DNA of 21,068 nucleotides from Cudoniella acicularis (GCA_013054445.1 JAAMPI010001015.1:1-21068), one strand, 5' to 3'. Shown: positions 8,655 through 18,201, counted from the first letter of the stretch. Notes: generated by a model not told the origin, from the letters alone. Program-made: numbers and translations.

Positions 8655-11357
8655 TCACCCAATCCAGTCAACACTTGGACTCCTTGGGTCATTGGCACAA
8701 TCGTCGCATACATGAGGATCGCAATCTTGTGGACAAGCAGCCATGGCTTTGTTCCTACTTCCTGTCATCCTCCCATATATACCAGCACAATCCATCTTTG
8801 GAAGAGTTGGGGTTCGGTCCATGTTGAAATTGAATTTTATGGGATCTCCTAGAGTTGGTGGTGGTTGCGGAGTCACTGCACCATCCTCAAATTCAGATAG
8901 TGATGGTGCTCTTGGGGGTGGACAAACCGAGGGCGGTCTTACTTTACACCAGGTGCCTGTTCTCGATCCCTTTCCTGGACTATCAACCGTGCGCACTAGC
9001 TTGAGGGCCTGCGTTGAGCTCGTCCTTCGTCCACTAGCGCACATATCTAGTGAGTGTCCGATTTCTGATGACAAGCCGGTCCTGGGGGATGCCTTTGGAT
9101 GAATCTCTTGTTGGTGAATACGATCTGTGCTGGTTGCGAGTAGAGGTGCAGTTCTTGGCCGCACCATTTTCTTTGACCAGTGGTCGTAATAGGGTCTGAA
9201 ATCAACACTGGGACACTTCTGGATTGGAGAATTGGGCGCGAGAGTGACTAACGAAACCTTGGGAGTTATAGTCTTAGAAGAAGTTCCGGTAGGGCCACAG
9301 GTAATGTCTAGTCCAATGTCATAAAGCGATCGACGAGTATTTCGGCAATCCGAGGCCACTACAATTTCTGGAAGAGGCGAATACCAATCGTCCGTGGTTT
9401 TCCTGGTTGGCAACGGAGGGAAGGAAACCACATCGGCTAGCTGACTCTCTGATCTTGACGTGCGCGGCTGGCGACGTAACTTTGTTGTCGGTGACTTTTT
9501 CAGCTTCAAATCTTTGGTCGTCGATGTGAGAGACTGCGATAATTGAGGGCCATCGGTCTGTTTATCCAGATCGGAGTCTGAAAAGGAACTCATTAATAAG
9601 TTACTTGGTGAAGAGTGCCACGACCACTGACTGATAGAAGCGGTCGCGTTTCGGGGGTCAAAAGCAACCCCTTTATCCGAACTTTGAGGCTTGGTTGCGT
9701 GTTTTTGGAGAAAGCCTTGGGTAGGATGATCCAGTGGAGTGGTAGGCTCAGAATAAAGAGAAGAGAAATTGTAGTTCTTTCGGTCTTCATCATCTGTCAC
9801 ATCGCTCGCACTTTGAGGCGACCCGCCGCCTTGCCAGATAACCTCATGCATGCTTTTCAGCGAGTCCGATCGACCTAACCCGTCTTTAGGCAAGCCCAGT
9901 GGCCTTTGCCTTGTGGATGAGTGTTGAGTATGAGCAGTTTTAATAGCTAAAGTCGCTGAAAGACCCGTAACTGGAACAACGCCTTTGCTTGCAACACTTG
10001 GAGATCTGGTGGTCCGTGAAGTTGATGGAAGCGTGAGTGGTTCGAGATCTATCCGAATTCCTGACTGTTGACCTCTCCGGTAGTTGGTTTCGATCAGCTC
10101 AGTTATTGAATCAATGTCTTCGCGAGTGATCAAGTAGGCATCGTCCAAGTCATTCTGGATTGCGTTGCTCTTAGCAAGTGGCTGTGAGATCGTCTCATTA
10201 ACCTGATCACCACCAGTAGACACAGACTCGTCCGCGGACCTCATGTCAGATGCCTCAGCAGTCCCTCTCACTGCGCTCGCCCTTCTCAACGTTATTGAAA
10301 CTGGGGTTTTTAGATTTGTTGAAGGGAATTTACGCGATGTCAATTTTTGACGAATCGCATGAAGCATGTCGGCACCTATTGGATTGCTGGTTTGGGAGGT
10401 ACTGCCGGATGGCGCACTCATCATTTTTGACGGAGCAGGTGGCAGTTTATCTGTTGTGCGGGATGATATTTCGTATGCTTTATGGCTATGTTGTAAGTTC
10501 GACCCCGGTACGATAGGATACCCTGCGGCTTCTACCGAACTCCATCTCCTGCACAATAAAGGAACGGCGGTATTGGAACGAAGTCTTGCAAATTCTTGTC
10601 TTTGTGCCTCTAAGTTGCCAGTCTTGCGCCTCGGTGCCAATGAGCATAAATCGTTCAAGCGCCGTTGTACGGGAGTGCAGCTTTCCCCCGACACCGGTCG
10701 ACTCCTTCGAGTATCAGGTAACCACCAATATGGCCGTTTCTGAAATTCCTCCATTACAATTTGCTTGGGCTGGCATTTCTTCCTTCGCTTGCCTTGACGC
10801 TTGGGTTTGTGGTTGCTATCATATGGCATTGTTTTAGCCCTTCGAATTTTGCGTACCAACGTCAAGCTATCCGAGCTTCGCCTGCGGGGTTTGTAGGGAG
10901 GTTTTTCGAGATTGGCTTGTGTTTGAGAAGGTGACAAATATCCACTGCTGTCATAGCTGTAGAGGCTATTACCACTATTCGAAGAATGACAGGAGCCTAC
11001 CGAGCCCGCGGAGCCCCAAGACTGCGAAGGGCTCAAGCCTGACGGGGACGGGGTCGAGAAATTGTCTGACGAGGGTGTGTTTCGATTGTGTATGCCGGCT
11101 GATCGACGACGAGGAGAAAAATAGCTGGACTGGTGCCTGCTGCTGAGTTGAGTCTGCAGAAGCTGTCCGGGCGAGGTTCTTTGCGCAATTGGAGATGTGA
11201 CGCCATCAGGTAGAGGTGCGGCTGGAGTGTTTGTGAGTGCGCGAGTGAAGTAGTCGCCATTTTTATCAAAGCTGGTCCTTGGCGATTGATATATTGGAGA
11301 TGAGAGGGGGGAAGATCTGCGAAGAGGAGGCGGTAAACTTTGACGATCTAAGGACAT
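8655..11357 (-). CDS. Large disordered Ser/Pro/Arg-rich protein, function unknown
   Basis: A single uninterrupted frame of 900 codons runs from an ATG with A at -3 (11357) to TGA (8655). Most of the chain is low-complexity, rich in Ser, Pro, Thr, Arg and Gln, with many SP/TP and RxxS sites typical of a phosphorylated, intrinsically disordered protein. Basic clusters at about 157-195 (KPRRRSS; KPKRQGKRRKK) look like nuclear localisation signals. The more ordered patches are around 200-285 (EEFQKRPYWWLP, QEFARLRSNTAVPLLCRRWS) and the last 50 residues. That C-terminal segment has cysteines at about 857, 875, 879, 884 and 887, including ACPQDC and CDDC, a possible small zinc or disulphide knuckle. 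No enzyme motif, signal peptide or membrane segment is visible. Antisense frames inside it are shadows. Nuclear or cell-polarity roles are guesses; no function can be assigned. Confidence 0.85.
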   Translation of the reverse strand: MSLDRQSLPPPLRRSSPLSSPIYQSPRTSFDKNGDYFTRALTNTPAAPLPDGVTSPIAQRTSPGQLLQTQLSSRHQSSYFSPRRRSAGIHNRNTPSSDNFSTPSPSGLSPSQSWGSAGSVGSCHSSNSGNSLYSYDSSGYLSPSQTQANLEKPPYKPRRRSSDSLTLVRKIRRAKTMPYDSNHKPKRQGKRRKKCQPKQIVMEEFQKRPYWWLPDTRRSRPVSGESCTPVQRRLNDLCSLAPRRKTGNLEAQRQEFARLRSNTAVPLLCRRWSSVEAAGYPIVPGSNLQHSHKAYEISSRTTDKLPPAPSKMMSAPSGSTSQTSNPIGADMLHAIRQKLTSRKFPSTNLKTPVSITLRRASAVRGTAEASDMRSADESVSTGGDQVNETISQPLAKSNAIQNDLDDAYLITREDIDSITELIETNYRRGQQSGIRIDLEPLTLPSTSRTTRSPSVASKGVVPVTGLSATLAIKTAHTQHSSTRQRPLGLPKDGLGRSDSLKSMHEVIWQGGGSPQSASDVTDDEDRKNYNFSSLYSEPTTPLDHPTQGFLQKHATKPQSSDKGVAFDPRNATASISQWSWHSSPSNLLMSSFSDSDLDKQTDGPQLSQSLTSTTKDLKLKKSPTTKLRRQPRTSRSESQLADVVSFPPLPTRKTTDDWYSPLPEIVVASDCRNTRRSLYDIGLDITCGPTGTSSKTITPKVSLVTLAPNSPIQKCPSVDFRPYYDHWSKKMVRPRTAPLLATSTDRIHQQEIHPKASPRTGLSSEIGHSLDMCASGRRTSSTQALKLVRTVDSPGKGSRTGTWCKVRPPSVCPPPRAPSLSEFEDGAVTPQPPPTLGDPIKFNFNMDRTPTLPKMDCAGIYGRMTGSRNKAMAACPQDCDPHVCDDCANDPRSPSVDWIG

Positions 11358-11436
11358 CTTAGGGGCTGAGAGACGAGAGAAAATGATTGAGAATAAGAAT
11401 ATGTCCGAGTCAGTGCCCGGTCATTGTGGATGTAGA

Positions 11437-11457
11437 GGAGAGAGAGAGAGAGAGAGA
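11437..11457. repeat. (GA)n microsatellite
   Basis: A nearly perfect GA dinucleotide run of about 20 bases lies 80-100 bases upstream of the ATG of the 900-codon gene, so probably in its promoter or 5' untranslated region. On the coding strand it reads as a TC run, common in fungal promoters. Confidence 0.85.
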
Positions 11458-11695
11458 ATTCGTGCAAGAAGTATCACTCGACCTTCTGCTATAGAGTTGA
11501 GGAAGTCGCGACCGCGACTTGAGGCATCGCAACTTTCGGAAGCAAGAGCGCCGCGGGGCTTCAGTGTAGAAGATAAAAACACTATAATTGAATATCTTCC
11601 AATTGAAGAGGATGACGGGTGCGATATCTAGAGGCAGAAATGGGATGTTTAGTGAAGGTTAGAAGAGACGCGAAGAAGATATTTTTACCCCGCTG

Positions 11696-11758
11696 TCACG
11701 TGACCAGGTTCTTCATTGGTCATGTTGGAAATGGCGCTTCAGCTTGGAACTCACGTGA
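11696..11758. promoter_or_regulatory. Paired TCACGTGA E-boxes with a CCAAT box
   Basis: The palindrome TCACGTGA occurs at 11696-11703 and again at 11751-11758, 55 bases apart. Between them is ATTGG (about 11716-11720), a CCAAT box on the minus strand. The block lies about 340-400 bases upstream of the minus-strand 900-codon gene. TCACGTGA is the core of sites bound by bHLH factors of the Cbf1/USF type, and CCAAT is bound by the HAP complex. Assignment to that gene is inferred from position. Confidence 0.5.
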
Positions 11759-12405
11759 TGCCGCGCTAGCGTTAGAATCAATCAAGTCGTCAACTCCAAC
11801 CATATATTGCAATAGGTCAAACCACTTGCTAACGCTTCAATGCTTAAAACCAACGAGAGGTTCTTGTTTTATTTCTATTAAGAATAACGTATATTGATTG
11901 ATGTTAGATGATTTGGGAACACCTTTTGGCTTGTTAATTCTCCCCAATGTTCTAAACTTTTGAAGTGTTAAGGACACCTTGAAATCTTAAACTCTCAATA
12001 GAAACTGTGAAGCGAAAGCTAGATCAGGGGAGACCGTACAATATTGGGGAAGATAAAAGAGAATCCCACGGAAGTATGCTTGGATACCGGCTGAGTTATA
12101 AAAGAAATGCCGTCCCCTCCAAAATGTCAGCAAGACTGTGGCGCTCCAAATTCCAATCAAGCAATTGTATATATACCTTGATTACAATTGGATCCAGTAC
12201 TTTAGCAGTTGCGCTTGAGTTCATCGTGTATGAAAGTAAATGATTTGAAGTCTAACAATAGAAACCATACAACAAGGCGTCTGCAACAAGTTTTAACTTA
12301 TAAAACGAAGGGATCTGGTTCTCGTCATGCTCATTTTGGATGGCTATCACAAAGACGTGGAAAGGGTAAGATACCGTTATCACCAAATTCCTAATATTCT
12401 AAATC

Positions 12406-13759
12406 TTATGCAGCAATATCACGAACGCTGATTTCCACAGCAAAGCTTCCACCAATATCAATTATGCCAGCACGACCAGCATGGCCACGCTCATCATCTG
12501 CCCCTTCAATGTCTTCATCAAGACGCAACACCCCCCGATCTTCACGCCCTTCCTCAAACTCCATGATTGACTCTAAAGATTCATTCTCTGAACCGACGAA
12601 TGTGCCGAAATGAACAGCCACCGTGTTGCGGGACAATACGTCCTTGTGGATGTCGATTGCATCTACAGGAGTAGCATGCAATGCGGAAGGGATATCATTG
12701 TGTGAGATACGTAAACCGAGAGCCGAGACGAATCCTAAAGTTCCGCCACGCCATATTGGTACGAACGAGATGTCAAACGGTCCAAATTTCTGCCCAATTT
12801 CTTTGAAGATGGGGCAAACGGCAGTGGAGGTCGCTGTTCGTCGGTATCCCGTATCCCCAGCATGATATATTGCTCCTTTTCTTCTGACTTTCGAAGGCTC
12901 GGCCTCGTCTTTTGAGACGAGCAATTGTTCTATGACCCAGCCGCACCATAGAGTTGCTCCCTGGTCCAGCACCACTCTTCCTGAGTTGTGTTGAGCGGGA
13001 ACGCAAGTAAATCGTAACAGCGTGTCTTCGCTAGAGTCTTGTGGCGTTTTAAATCCAAAGTCCTGCACACTATATTCTCGGTTGTCCCACCAGTCCAGTT
13101 CGAAAACCATCTCTTCCGGCATGCCAACGGAGCAAATCAGTTCTTTGTTCCCTAAAGGAATAAAATATCTTGCGTTTGGAAACGTCTGGAATATGTCCTT
13201 AATAGTAGACAAATCTAAGTGATCATAATGATTGTGTGAAATCATGACTGCATCACAACCTGCATCCCATCAGCAAGAGGCATGAGATTCAATGTAATCC
13301 CATACCTGGAAAATCGGTTACCTGGCATGGTGGTGGTCTCAGCCTTTGGGGCCCCGTATATCGTGTCGGTCCAGCTCTTGGGGAGAATATAGGATCATAC
13401 ACAATCCAGAGGCTCTTCTTATCCCCTCCATTCTCCGCAGTGCCTTCCAGTGGAAGTTCTGTGATCACGCCGGCATGACCAAGCGATGTTCCCACAATGC
13501 AGCGGTTTTTGTCGAGCCCACGTCTGTTCAAGTCCGACACTCCCCAGTCCGGAAATACAACTTTCACATCTTTCGTTCCCGGATGCTTTTTGGCAAGATT
13601 ATCGTACCAGCCTAACGGAAATTTGGTTTGAAGCAGCTCTGAGTAAGTTGGTGCTTCCGCTGATGGCCAAGGGTTTTTGAAGGCCTTAGCTTCGCCGTCT
13701 GCGTGATGCGCTGGGCGTGTCTGTATGGCACTTGACTGCGACAACCATGAACTTAACAT
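12406..13759 (-). CDS. NAPE-PLD-like metallo-beta-lactamase-fold phospholipase
   Basis: Exon 1 (13759-13306) and exon 2 (13259-12406) flank a 46-nt intron (donor GTATGG, CTGAT branch-like site, acceptor ATGCAG) and join in frame to give 435 residues. The domain order fits N-acyl-phosphatidylethanolamine-hydrolysing phospholipase D: FKNPWPS near 27, TSLGHAGV near 91, DPIFSPRAGP near 122, RPPPC near 141, the metal motif SHNHYDHLD with His160, His162, Asp164 and His165, PAQHNSGR with His242, YHAGDTG with Asp287, and VHFGTF with His368. All expected zinc ligands are present, so the enzyme is probably active. The family releases N-acylethanolamines and phosphatidic acid from NAPE; the yeast relative Fmp30 is mitochondrial. 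The N-terminus here has no obvious transmembrane segment. The gene appears intact, unlike those to its right. Confidence 0.9.
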
Positions 13760-14739
13760 CTTGTTCGATGCGCGTTGTTATTTTATCACGATCAGTACAT
13801 GTAAGCCAAAGAAATGGTTTTGTAACCTTTGTTGGCGGTCAATGACGTAGCTAGATTTAAAGTTTGGAATCAGCGGCTCCATTCGCTTAAATACACGCTA
13901 GGAGATTTACGCGAGCGCGCAAAAGGGGGACGGAGTCCAAGGGGCTTAGTCTCAGGGCTGAAGAAAATAATAGCAGAGGGTTGCAAGAGCTTGTTGGGTT
14001 CGGGAATAATTTTTCAGACGTTTGAGCCGAACGGGTGAGATTAAACGGCCGCCTCCGGAACGTTGTATTATCAGTCGCTGAATCGTATGACTAACTACGC
14101 TCTGGTCTCTTGATAATACGGCGCATCCAACACCAGGGGAATGGAGAAAATAGCAAAATGGGGAGCACGCTAGATCTTTGTTATGATTAACCTTAAACTT
14201 TGCGACCATTTTTGATGTTATTTTCCTTATTTCTTTTGAAACTTTAATTAAGGTACAGCGAGCAGCCTGCATAGTTCTTTGAGAAAACTCTCTTAGCCAT
14301 TCAGCTCAAGACCAAAATGTTTTTGAAAGATTTCTTTCATGAAAGAATTTACCTCGGCCCAGAACGTTCGATGTTGTTGTTTGGCCTCGTTACACAAACA
14401 AGGTCCAGGGATTCCAATCCTACAACGCAATTTCAACGTCTAGTGACAACGTGCTAATCGATAGTTGGCGCACCATTAAGAAAAACGCTTAAAAACCCCA
14501 TCCCGCCAGAAGCACCAAACGTCTTTTTTGGAGAACCTCTGGCCTTCGCATGGCAACACCTCTGCTTCTTGTATGCCAACCTAAAGTGTTATCACTAGTC
14601 TAAGTTATTGCAACAGGGAATAACTTTTTCATAAAGAAGATGGTCGTCACTTGTCAAATTTGTTTGAGCTTTTGCTGCTCTTCACCTCTTCATAGACAAA
14701 AATTGACAAAAATCTTTTTATATACAAGTCGGTTCAATT
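13760..14739. other. Intergenic region, two divergent promoters
   Basis: This region separates the minus-strand NAPE-PLD-like gene from the plus-strand secreted-protein pseudogene and must hold both promoters. A 106-codon minus frame at 13952-14272 shows no domain. No RNA gene was recognised. Confidence 0.5.
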
Positions 14740-15630
14740 ATGAAGCCTCTGTGTCACACCCTCGCTGCATTTTTCTTGCTTTGGAGATGCCCTGCAGCAG
14801 CCTGGCTCGCAACCTAGTACGAAGTGGTTGTAGTCACAACGGATATTGTTGGATTCAACAATACCATAACCTCAATCGTAACCCCAACTGCCGCGGTAAC
14901 GCCAGTCTCAACAAGTACTGTACATGACTCAAACGACCAACTCACAATAATTGAACTCGTTCTCTCCGGTTCTAATTTACCTCTCGAGCCTCCGCAGAGT
15001 TTGGGCCCTGGTGCTGGGCAAACGACTACGGGCCCAGCTATTACTTATGTGTGGCTTGCGCCGGCCACGATAACACAGCCACCTAGTTGCTCGCAGACAA
15101 TATTCTCCTACAGTAAGCGATTTCCGTCAAATACAAAAACCCCCAAGAGTCATGGAGTTATTTATTCCTTTCAAATTTCACTCAAACAGTACTAACAACC
15201 TTCTTCTCAATTTTTAGCAACCTATTATGCCGTAGAACCCCCGTCCAACATGTTCGAGGAACCAAATACAATTTCAGTCACCTCCTCCACTGCCTATATG
15301 ACAACCGCCTTCTACACCAATGCCGACGGGCAAACCACTTCCAGCTCCTTTTGGTCCGAAGAAGACTTCTTCCTTGCAACTGGACAAGTTATACTAACGC
15401 CCGATGCTACCGATAATATGTTGTTAGGATTCTGTCAGGATCTGAGAGGTTGCTATTATGGGCAAGGAAAAGGTTGTACGGCTACCGGAACAAGTTTGGC
15501 TAGGCTGACAGGGACAAATGGGCCGGCTGCTACTGTAATTAAGAAGAGCGAGGGTCGAGGATTGGTGAGACCTAGTGGACTATGGATTTGGTATGCAGTC
15601 GTTGTGGTGGTGTTGGTTGCGAGGATCTGA
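14740..15630 (+). pseudogene. Secreted, probably GPI-anchored protein with in-frame TAG
   Basis: The ATG at 14740 starts a classic signal peptide (MKPLCHTLAAFFLLW, then Ala-rich), but codon 26 is TAG (14815-14817). The frame then continues as coding sequence (YEVVVVTTDIVG). Exon 1 ends at 15112 (donor GTAAGC), and a 105-nt intron with a perfect CTAAC branch site and TTTTTAG acceptor ends at 15217. Exon 2 runs from 15218 to TGA at 15628-15630. The total is 262 codons. The ectodomain is Thr/Ser/Pro-rich with few cysteines and a conserved-looking core (SSSFWSEEDFFLATG, GCYYGQGKGC). It ends in a hydrophobic tail (LWIWYAVVVVVLVARI) like a GPI-attachment signal. No GT/AG pair can remove the TAG and keep frame, because the only upstream GTs, at 14751 and 14753, give the wrong phase. 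It is therefore a recent pseudogene, a strain-specific null or a base error. The family is not recognised. Confidence 0.7.
14815..14817 (+). other. In-frame TAG after the signal peptide
   Basis: This stop separates the signal peptide from the otherwise intact mature region. A single C-to-T change of CAG would explain it, and CpA-to-TpA is the favoured RIP change, but the original base cannot be known from this window. Confidence 0.8.
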
Positions 15631-15989
15631 TCTAGGAGCATGGGTTATTGAGCTGTATGTCGTAGCGTTCGGCTCCAAGTGTATGAGTGGTGGAGTCATG
15701 TGCTTGGTTTCCTGCATTTAATTTTCTTTGATACCCAGAATTGTCTGCGATGGAGATTTTCTGTCAAGGAGATATATACTTCAGTCGAATATCATGTCTG
15801 TAATTTTGTGGTATTTCCATGAGACCAAATTTCCACTATCCTGATGGGCTAGATGCAGGTGTTTCTCGATAACAATATGTTCTACTTGATGCTTCTCTTT
15901 CAATTGGTTGGTTTATAACGGTGACAGCAAGACCTTGCGCTACGTCATTATATACATGAGCAGCTCCGTTTCATCATGCGGGCTTTATA
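15631..15989. other. Convergent intergenic region
   Basis: This is the 3' flank of two convergent broken genes, the secreted protein on the plus strand and the GH72-X8 gene on the minus strand. No gene, repeat or RNA was seen. Confidence 0.6.
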
Positions 15990-17206
15990 TCACACGCTCC
16001 TCTCCTTCGTAATCGAGCTACTTAAAAGCGGAGACACTAAATCGCCCTCCCCTCGTTCCCTTGAATTATTTTGTCGAAACTCTCCTGACATCAACTCCGG
16101 TGGAAGAAAACCGGATGGCAATTTGGGCTTATAAACGTCTGTCCCGAGTTCCGAACCAGCTGGATTTGCCGGAAGTTCCACCAAAGGATTGTCTTGAAGT
16201 TCGGCTCTCCTCTCTCTATTCCCAGAGTCTGCGGAGTCTCTTCCTTTGATGCGGTTCTGTTCATAGCGTCTCCAAAAAACCAAGCCCCCCAACTATGAGG
16301 CAAATCAGAGCAAATGTCCCAGTTGAAATTCCGGCGATACCCCCCGAGGCTAGTTTGGCGCTTCCTCCACCACAGTTGGCCACATTGGTTGCAGTTGTAG
16401 ATGAAGTGGCGTTTGAACTGTTGGAACTCGAAACAATGTCTGCAGCTACGGGATGCTCTCCCAGCGGCCCAACTTGACTCAATAAATATAAACATCTCGA
16501 GCTGAGAGCAGACGGAGGCTAAAAGTTTGCTTGACTTGTTATATTACAAGTTGTCGAATTCCCGGCGGCGATTTTGATGAGAGCAAATTGACTTAGCATC
16601 CAGGGAAATTGAAGCCATGATTCGCACATCGTATATGCTCCGTATGCACCAGCTTTTGTGTCCCTTGTCATGCCAATGCAGATAGAGGCGTTCTGCAGGC
16701 ATGATTGTTGCAAGTCGTTGGACTCGTCCCAACTTACTGACAGGAACAAAGCTTCTGGGGTAATACAATACAAAGAGCTTTCCATACATGTACAGAGTTC
16801 AGGGTTTGGTCCAGGTGGTAATGACGGGGAAAATTCTGTTCAGTTGGTGAATGCTAATTTATCATCAAAGAGGGAAAGTTTTCTTACCCCAGTTGGCGCT
16901 CACTGCTGGGCACTTTGCGTAACTTGGAAGCGCTGATGTATATTCTAATATATTCACAGGACTTGGAGACGCTGTGGCAAGCTATTCGGAAAGAGACTCA
17001 TAGCCTCATGATCCGATCATCTCGGAAGTGAACTCCGTGGCAGCAGACGCGTTAAACAAGCCTGAGACAGTTAAATATTGCTTGATTTTAAGGTTTTAAA
17101 ATACAGACCTGTATAGAATGAGTCTTGGTCAGTGTCGTTAAAAAGTGCCACAAAAATCCCGCCAGACCAAACATTCGACAGATTACTGTTGGAGGTAAGG
17201 GTATAT
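15990..17206 (-). pseudogene. Truncated GH72-X8-transmembrane glucanosyltransferase gene
   Basis: Read leftward, exon A (about 17206-17109) carries NLSNVWSGGIF, the conserved GH72 segment near the end of the catalytic domain. A 47-nt intron (17108-17062) leads to exon B (17061-16888) with the linker ATASPSPVN and CPAVSANW. A 52-nt intron (16887-16836, GTAAGA..CTGAACAG) leads to exon C, where the X8 domain continues (PNPELCTCM, GAYGAYTMC, STTCNIT). All eight X8 cysteines are present. Then come a Ser/Asn/Thr linker (LLSQVGPLG), a membrane segment (GIAGISTGTFALICLIVGG) and a charged tail (VELPANPAGSEL) ending at 15990. Damage includes in-frame TGA (17006-17008), TAG (16982-16984), TAG (16519-16521) and a frameshift at the G6 run (16285-16290), and the GH72 catalytic N-terminus and signal peptide are absent. 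Intact relatives (Gas/Gel) elongate beta-1,3-glucan at the cell surface. The tail suggests a transmembrane rather than GPI-anchored form. Confidence 0.78.
16285..16290 (-). other. Frameshift at a G6 homopolymer
   Basis: The transmembrane frame runs out to a stop at 16261, while the charged cytoplasmic tail (FWRRYEQNR) continues in the next frame. One G fewer in this run would join IVGG directly to LVFWRRYEQ. An indel in the nearby T6 run (16274-16279) would also do. Confidence 0.65.
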
Positions 17207-17521
17207 AGCCGTAGTACGCGGTATATAGTATATAGAAGATATATCTATATAGTCGTCGGTAGGCAGCTATAGTGGATGGCGGAAGAAGAGTCGACTGTTA
17301 GGTCGAGAGTGATTCAAGTATGTGGAATAATAATATGATTTTGACTTAAAGACTTGTCTATCTATAAAGGAATGAGCAGACTATATATACTACAAGTGTA
17401 GTTACTAGAAGCTTCTATAACTTAGAAATCAACGCTTATAAATCAAGGAACAACCTAGAAGATTCTAGTAAGGTTTAAACCTTAAGCTTAGAATAATGCT
17501 TATTACCTAATAATACAATAA
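17207..17521. repeat. AT-rich junction region, repeat-like
   Basis: To the right of the point where GH72 similarity stops, the DNA is AT-rich and repetitive. GGTATATAG occurs at 17200-17208 and 17220-17228, followed by TATATAG variants, and then by AT-rich sequence full of stops on both strands. A TGTTAGG at about 17296 could be a retroelement LTR start, but no matching end or second copy is visible. I interpret the tract as inserted or rearranged repeat DNA that replaced the 5' part of the GH72 gene. Confidence 0.4.
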
Positions 17522-17755
17522 TTACCACCTAGGAAAGTACTTGCTAGAATTGGTGGAGGGAATGAGAAGCAATTATCGATTGAAAAGAACACTGGCATTC
17601 CAAAGGCTGTTGTATTGTATGATGAAATTGATGAGGGCGCCAAGATCCTACACTCCCAGGTATTACAGTACCAACATTCTCATTTCTCGAATGCTTCCAA
17701 ACAGAGAAAAAGTATTCTTATGAATATTGAGTTACTCTTGCTTCCGAAGAATTAA
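17522..17755 (+). pseudogene. Coding-like fragment, possibly transposon-derived
   Basis: A plus-strand frame with no start codon is open for 77 codons up to TAA (17753-17755). It reads like protein (ARIGGGNEKQLSIEKN, IPKAVVLYDEIDEGAKILH, QYQHSHFSNASKQRKS). It sits in AT-rich repeat-like DNA, which fits a transposable-element remnant, but I do not recognise the domain. Confidence is low because the fragment is short. Confidence 0.3.
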
Positions 17756-18200
17756 CCCTCAACTAACAGACTTACTTGGGAAGGTACAACTGTAACAACT
17801 AGGGTCGTTCGCCCTCGTCGCTAGCGCCAAATTTTTCTATAAATTCGATTCCTCACACCCATTTACTTCTTCCCTGAAATAATATCTTTTGTCGTGGAAC
17901 TAGGACTGGGAGCCGGGAGCGGGCACAGTGAAAGAAGCTAGAGTTGTTCCTCTTGTTCCTCTTTCCACTCGAGCTCAGCACCACACCAAAAAAAAACCAT
18001 TGTACGGCCCGCACCTGCTATCGCCAGCCACTCCTTCCATTTGAGGAAACTCGCACACAATGGGGATTTTGCTCCCACGTTTTTCTTTTCTTTTCGACTT
18101 TTCTCGGTCTCAACACTTCCAGTACTTGCCTCCTGAAAGTCCGAAGGCCCTAATTTAACCTTCATTTCATTCGGGCCATGTTCATCACCTCCAATTATTC
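17756..18200. other. No gene recognised
   Basis: This is mixed-composition sequence with a run of nine A residues near 17990-17998. Short opposing frames at 17938-18165 are shadows of each other. Nothing can be supported here. Confidence 0.45.
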
Positions 18201-18201
18201 T

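Larger units (their letters stand above)
11358..12405. other. Intergenic region between the 900-codon gene and the NAPE-PLD-like gene
   Basis: The left third is the promoter of the leftward 900-codon gene and holds the GA run and the E-box pair described separately. The right part is the 3' flank of the NAPE-PLD-like gene. Short plus-strand frames at 11383-11631, 11619-11897 and 12007-12243 have no recognisable features. Confidence 0.5.

Noticed and set aside
8743..10837. Several 80-125-codon frames antisense to the 900-codon gene
   Set aside because: They are shadow frames of a strong coding region; the sense frame is intact over its entire length.
14385..14440. Possible tRNA-like T-arm (GGGATTCCAATCC)
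   Set aside because: No TTCGA-type loop, acceptor stem or anticodon arm could be matched around it.
14750..14817. An intron that would splice out the TAG of the secreted-protein gene
   Set aside because: Only two GT dinucleotides lie between the ATG and the stop. Both leave the wrong phase for the CTAG acceptor and would delete the signal peptide.
16621..16740. A possible 45-nt in-frame intron (GTAAGT..CTGCAG) inside the X8 domain
   Set aside because: Removing it would delete one of the eight conserved X8 cysteines, whereas keeping it preserves all eight.
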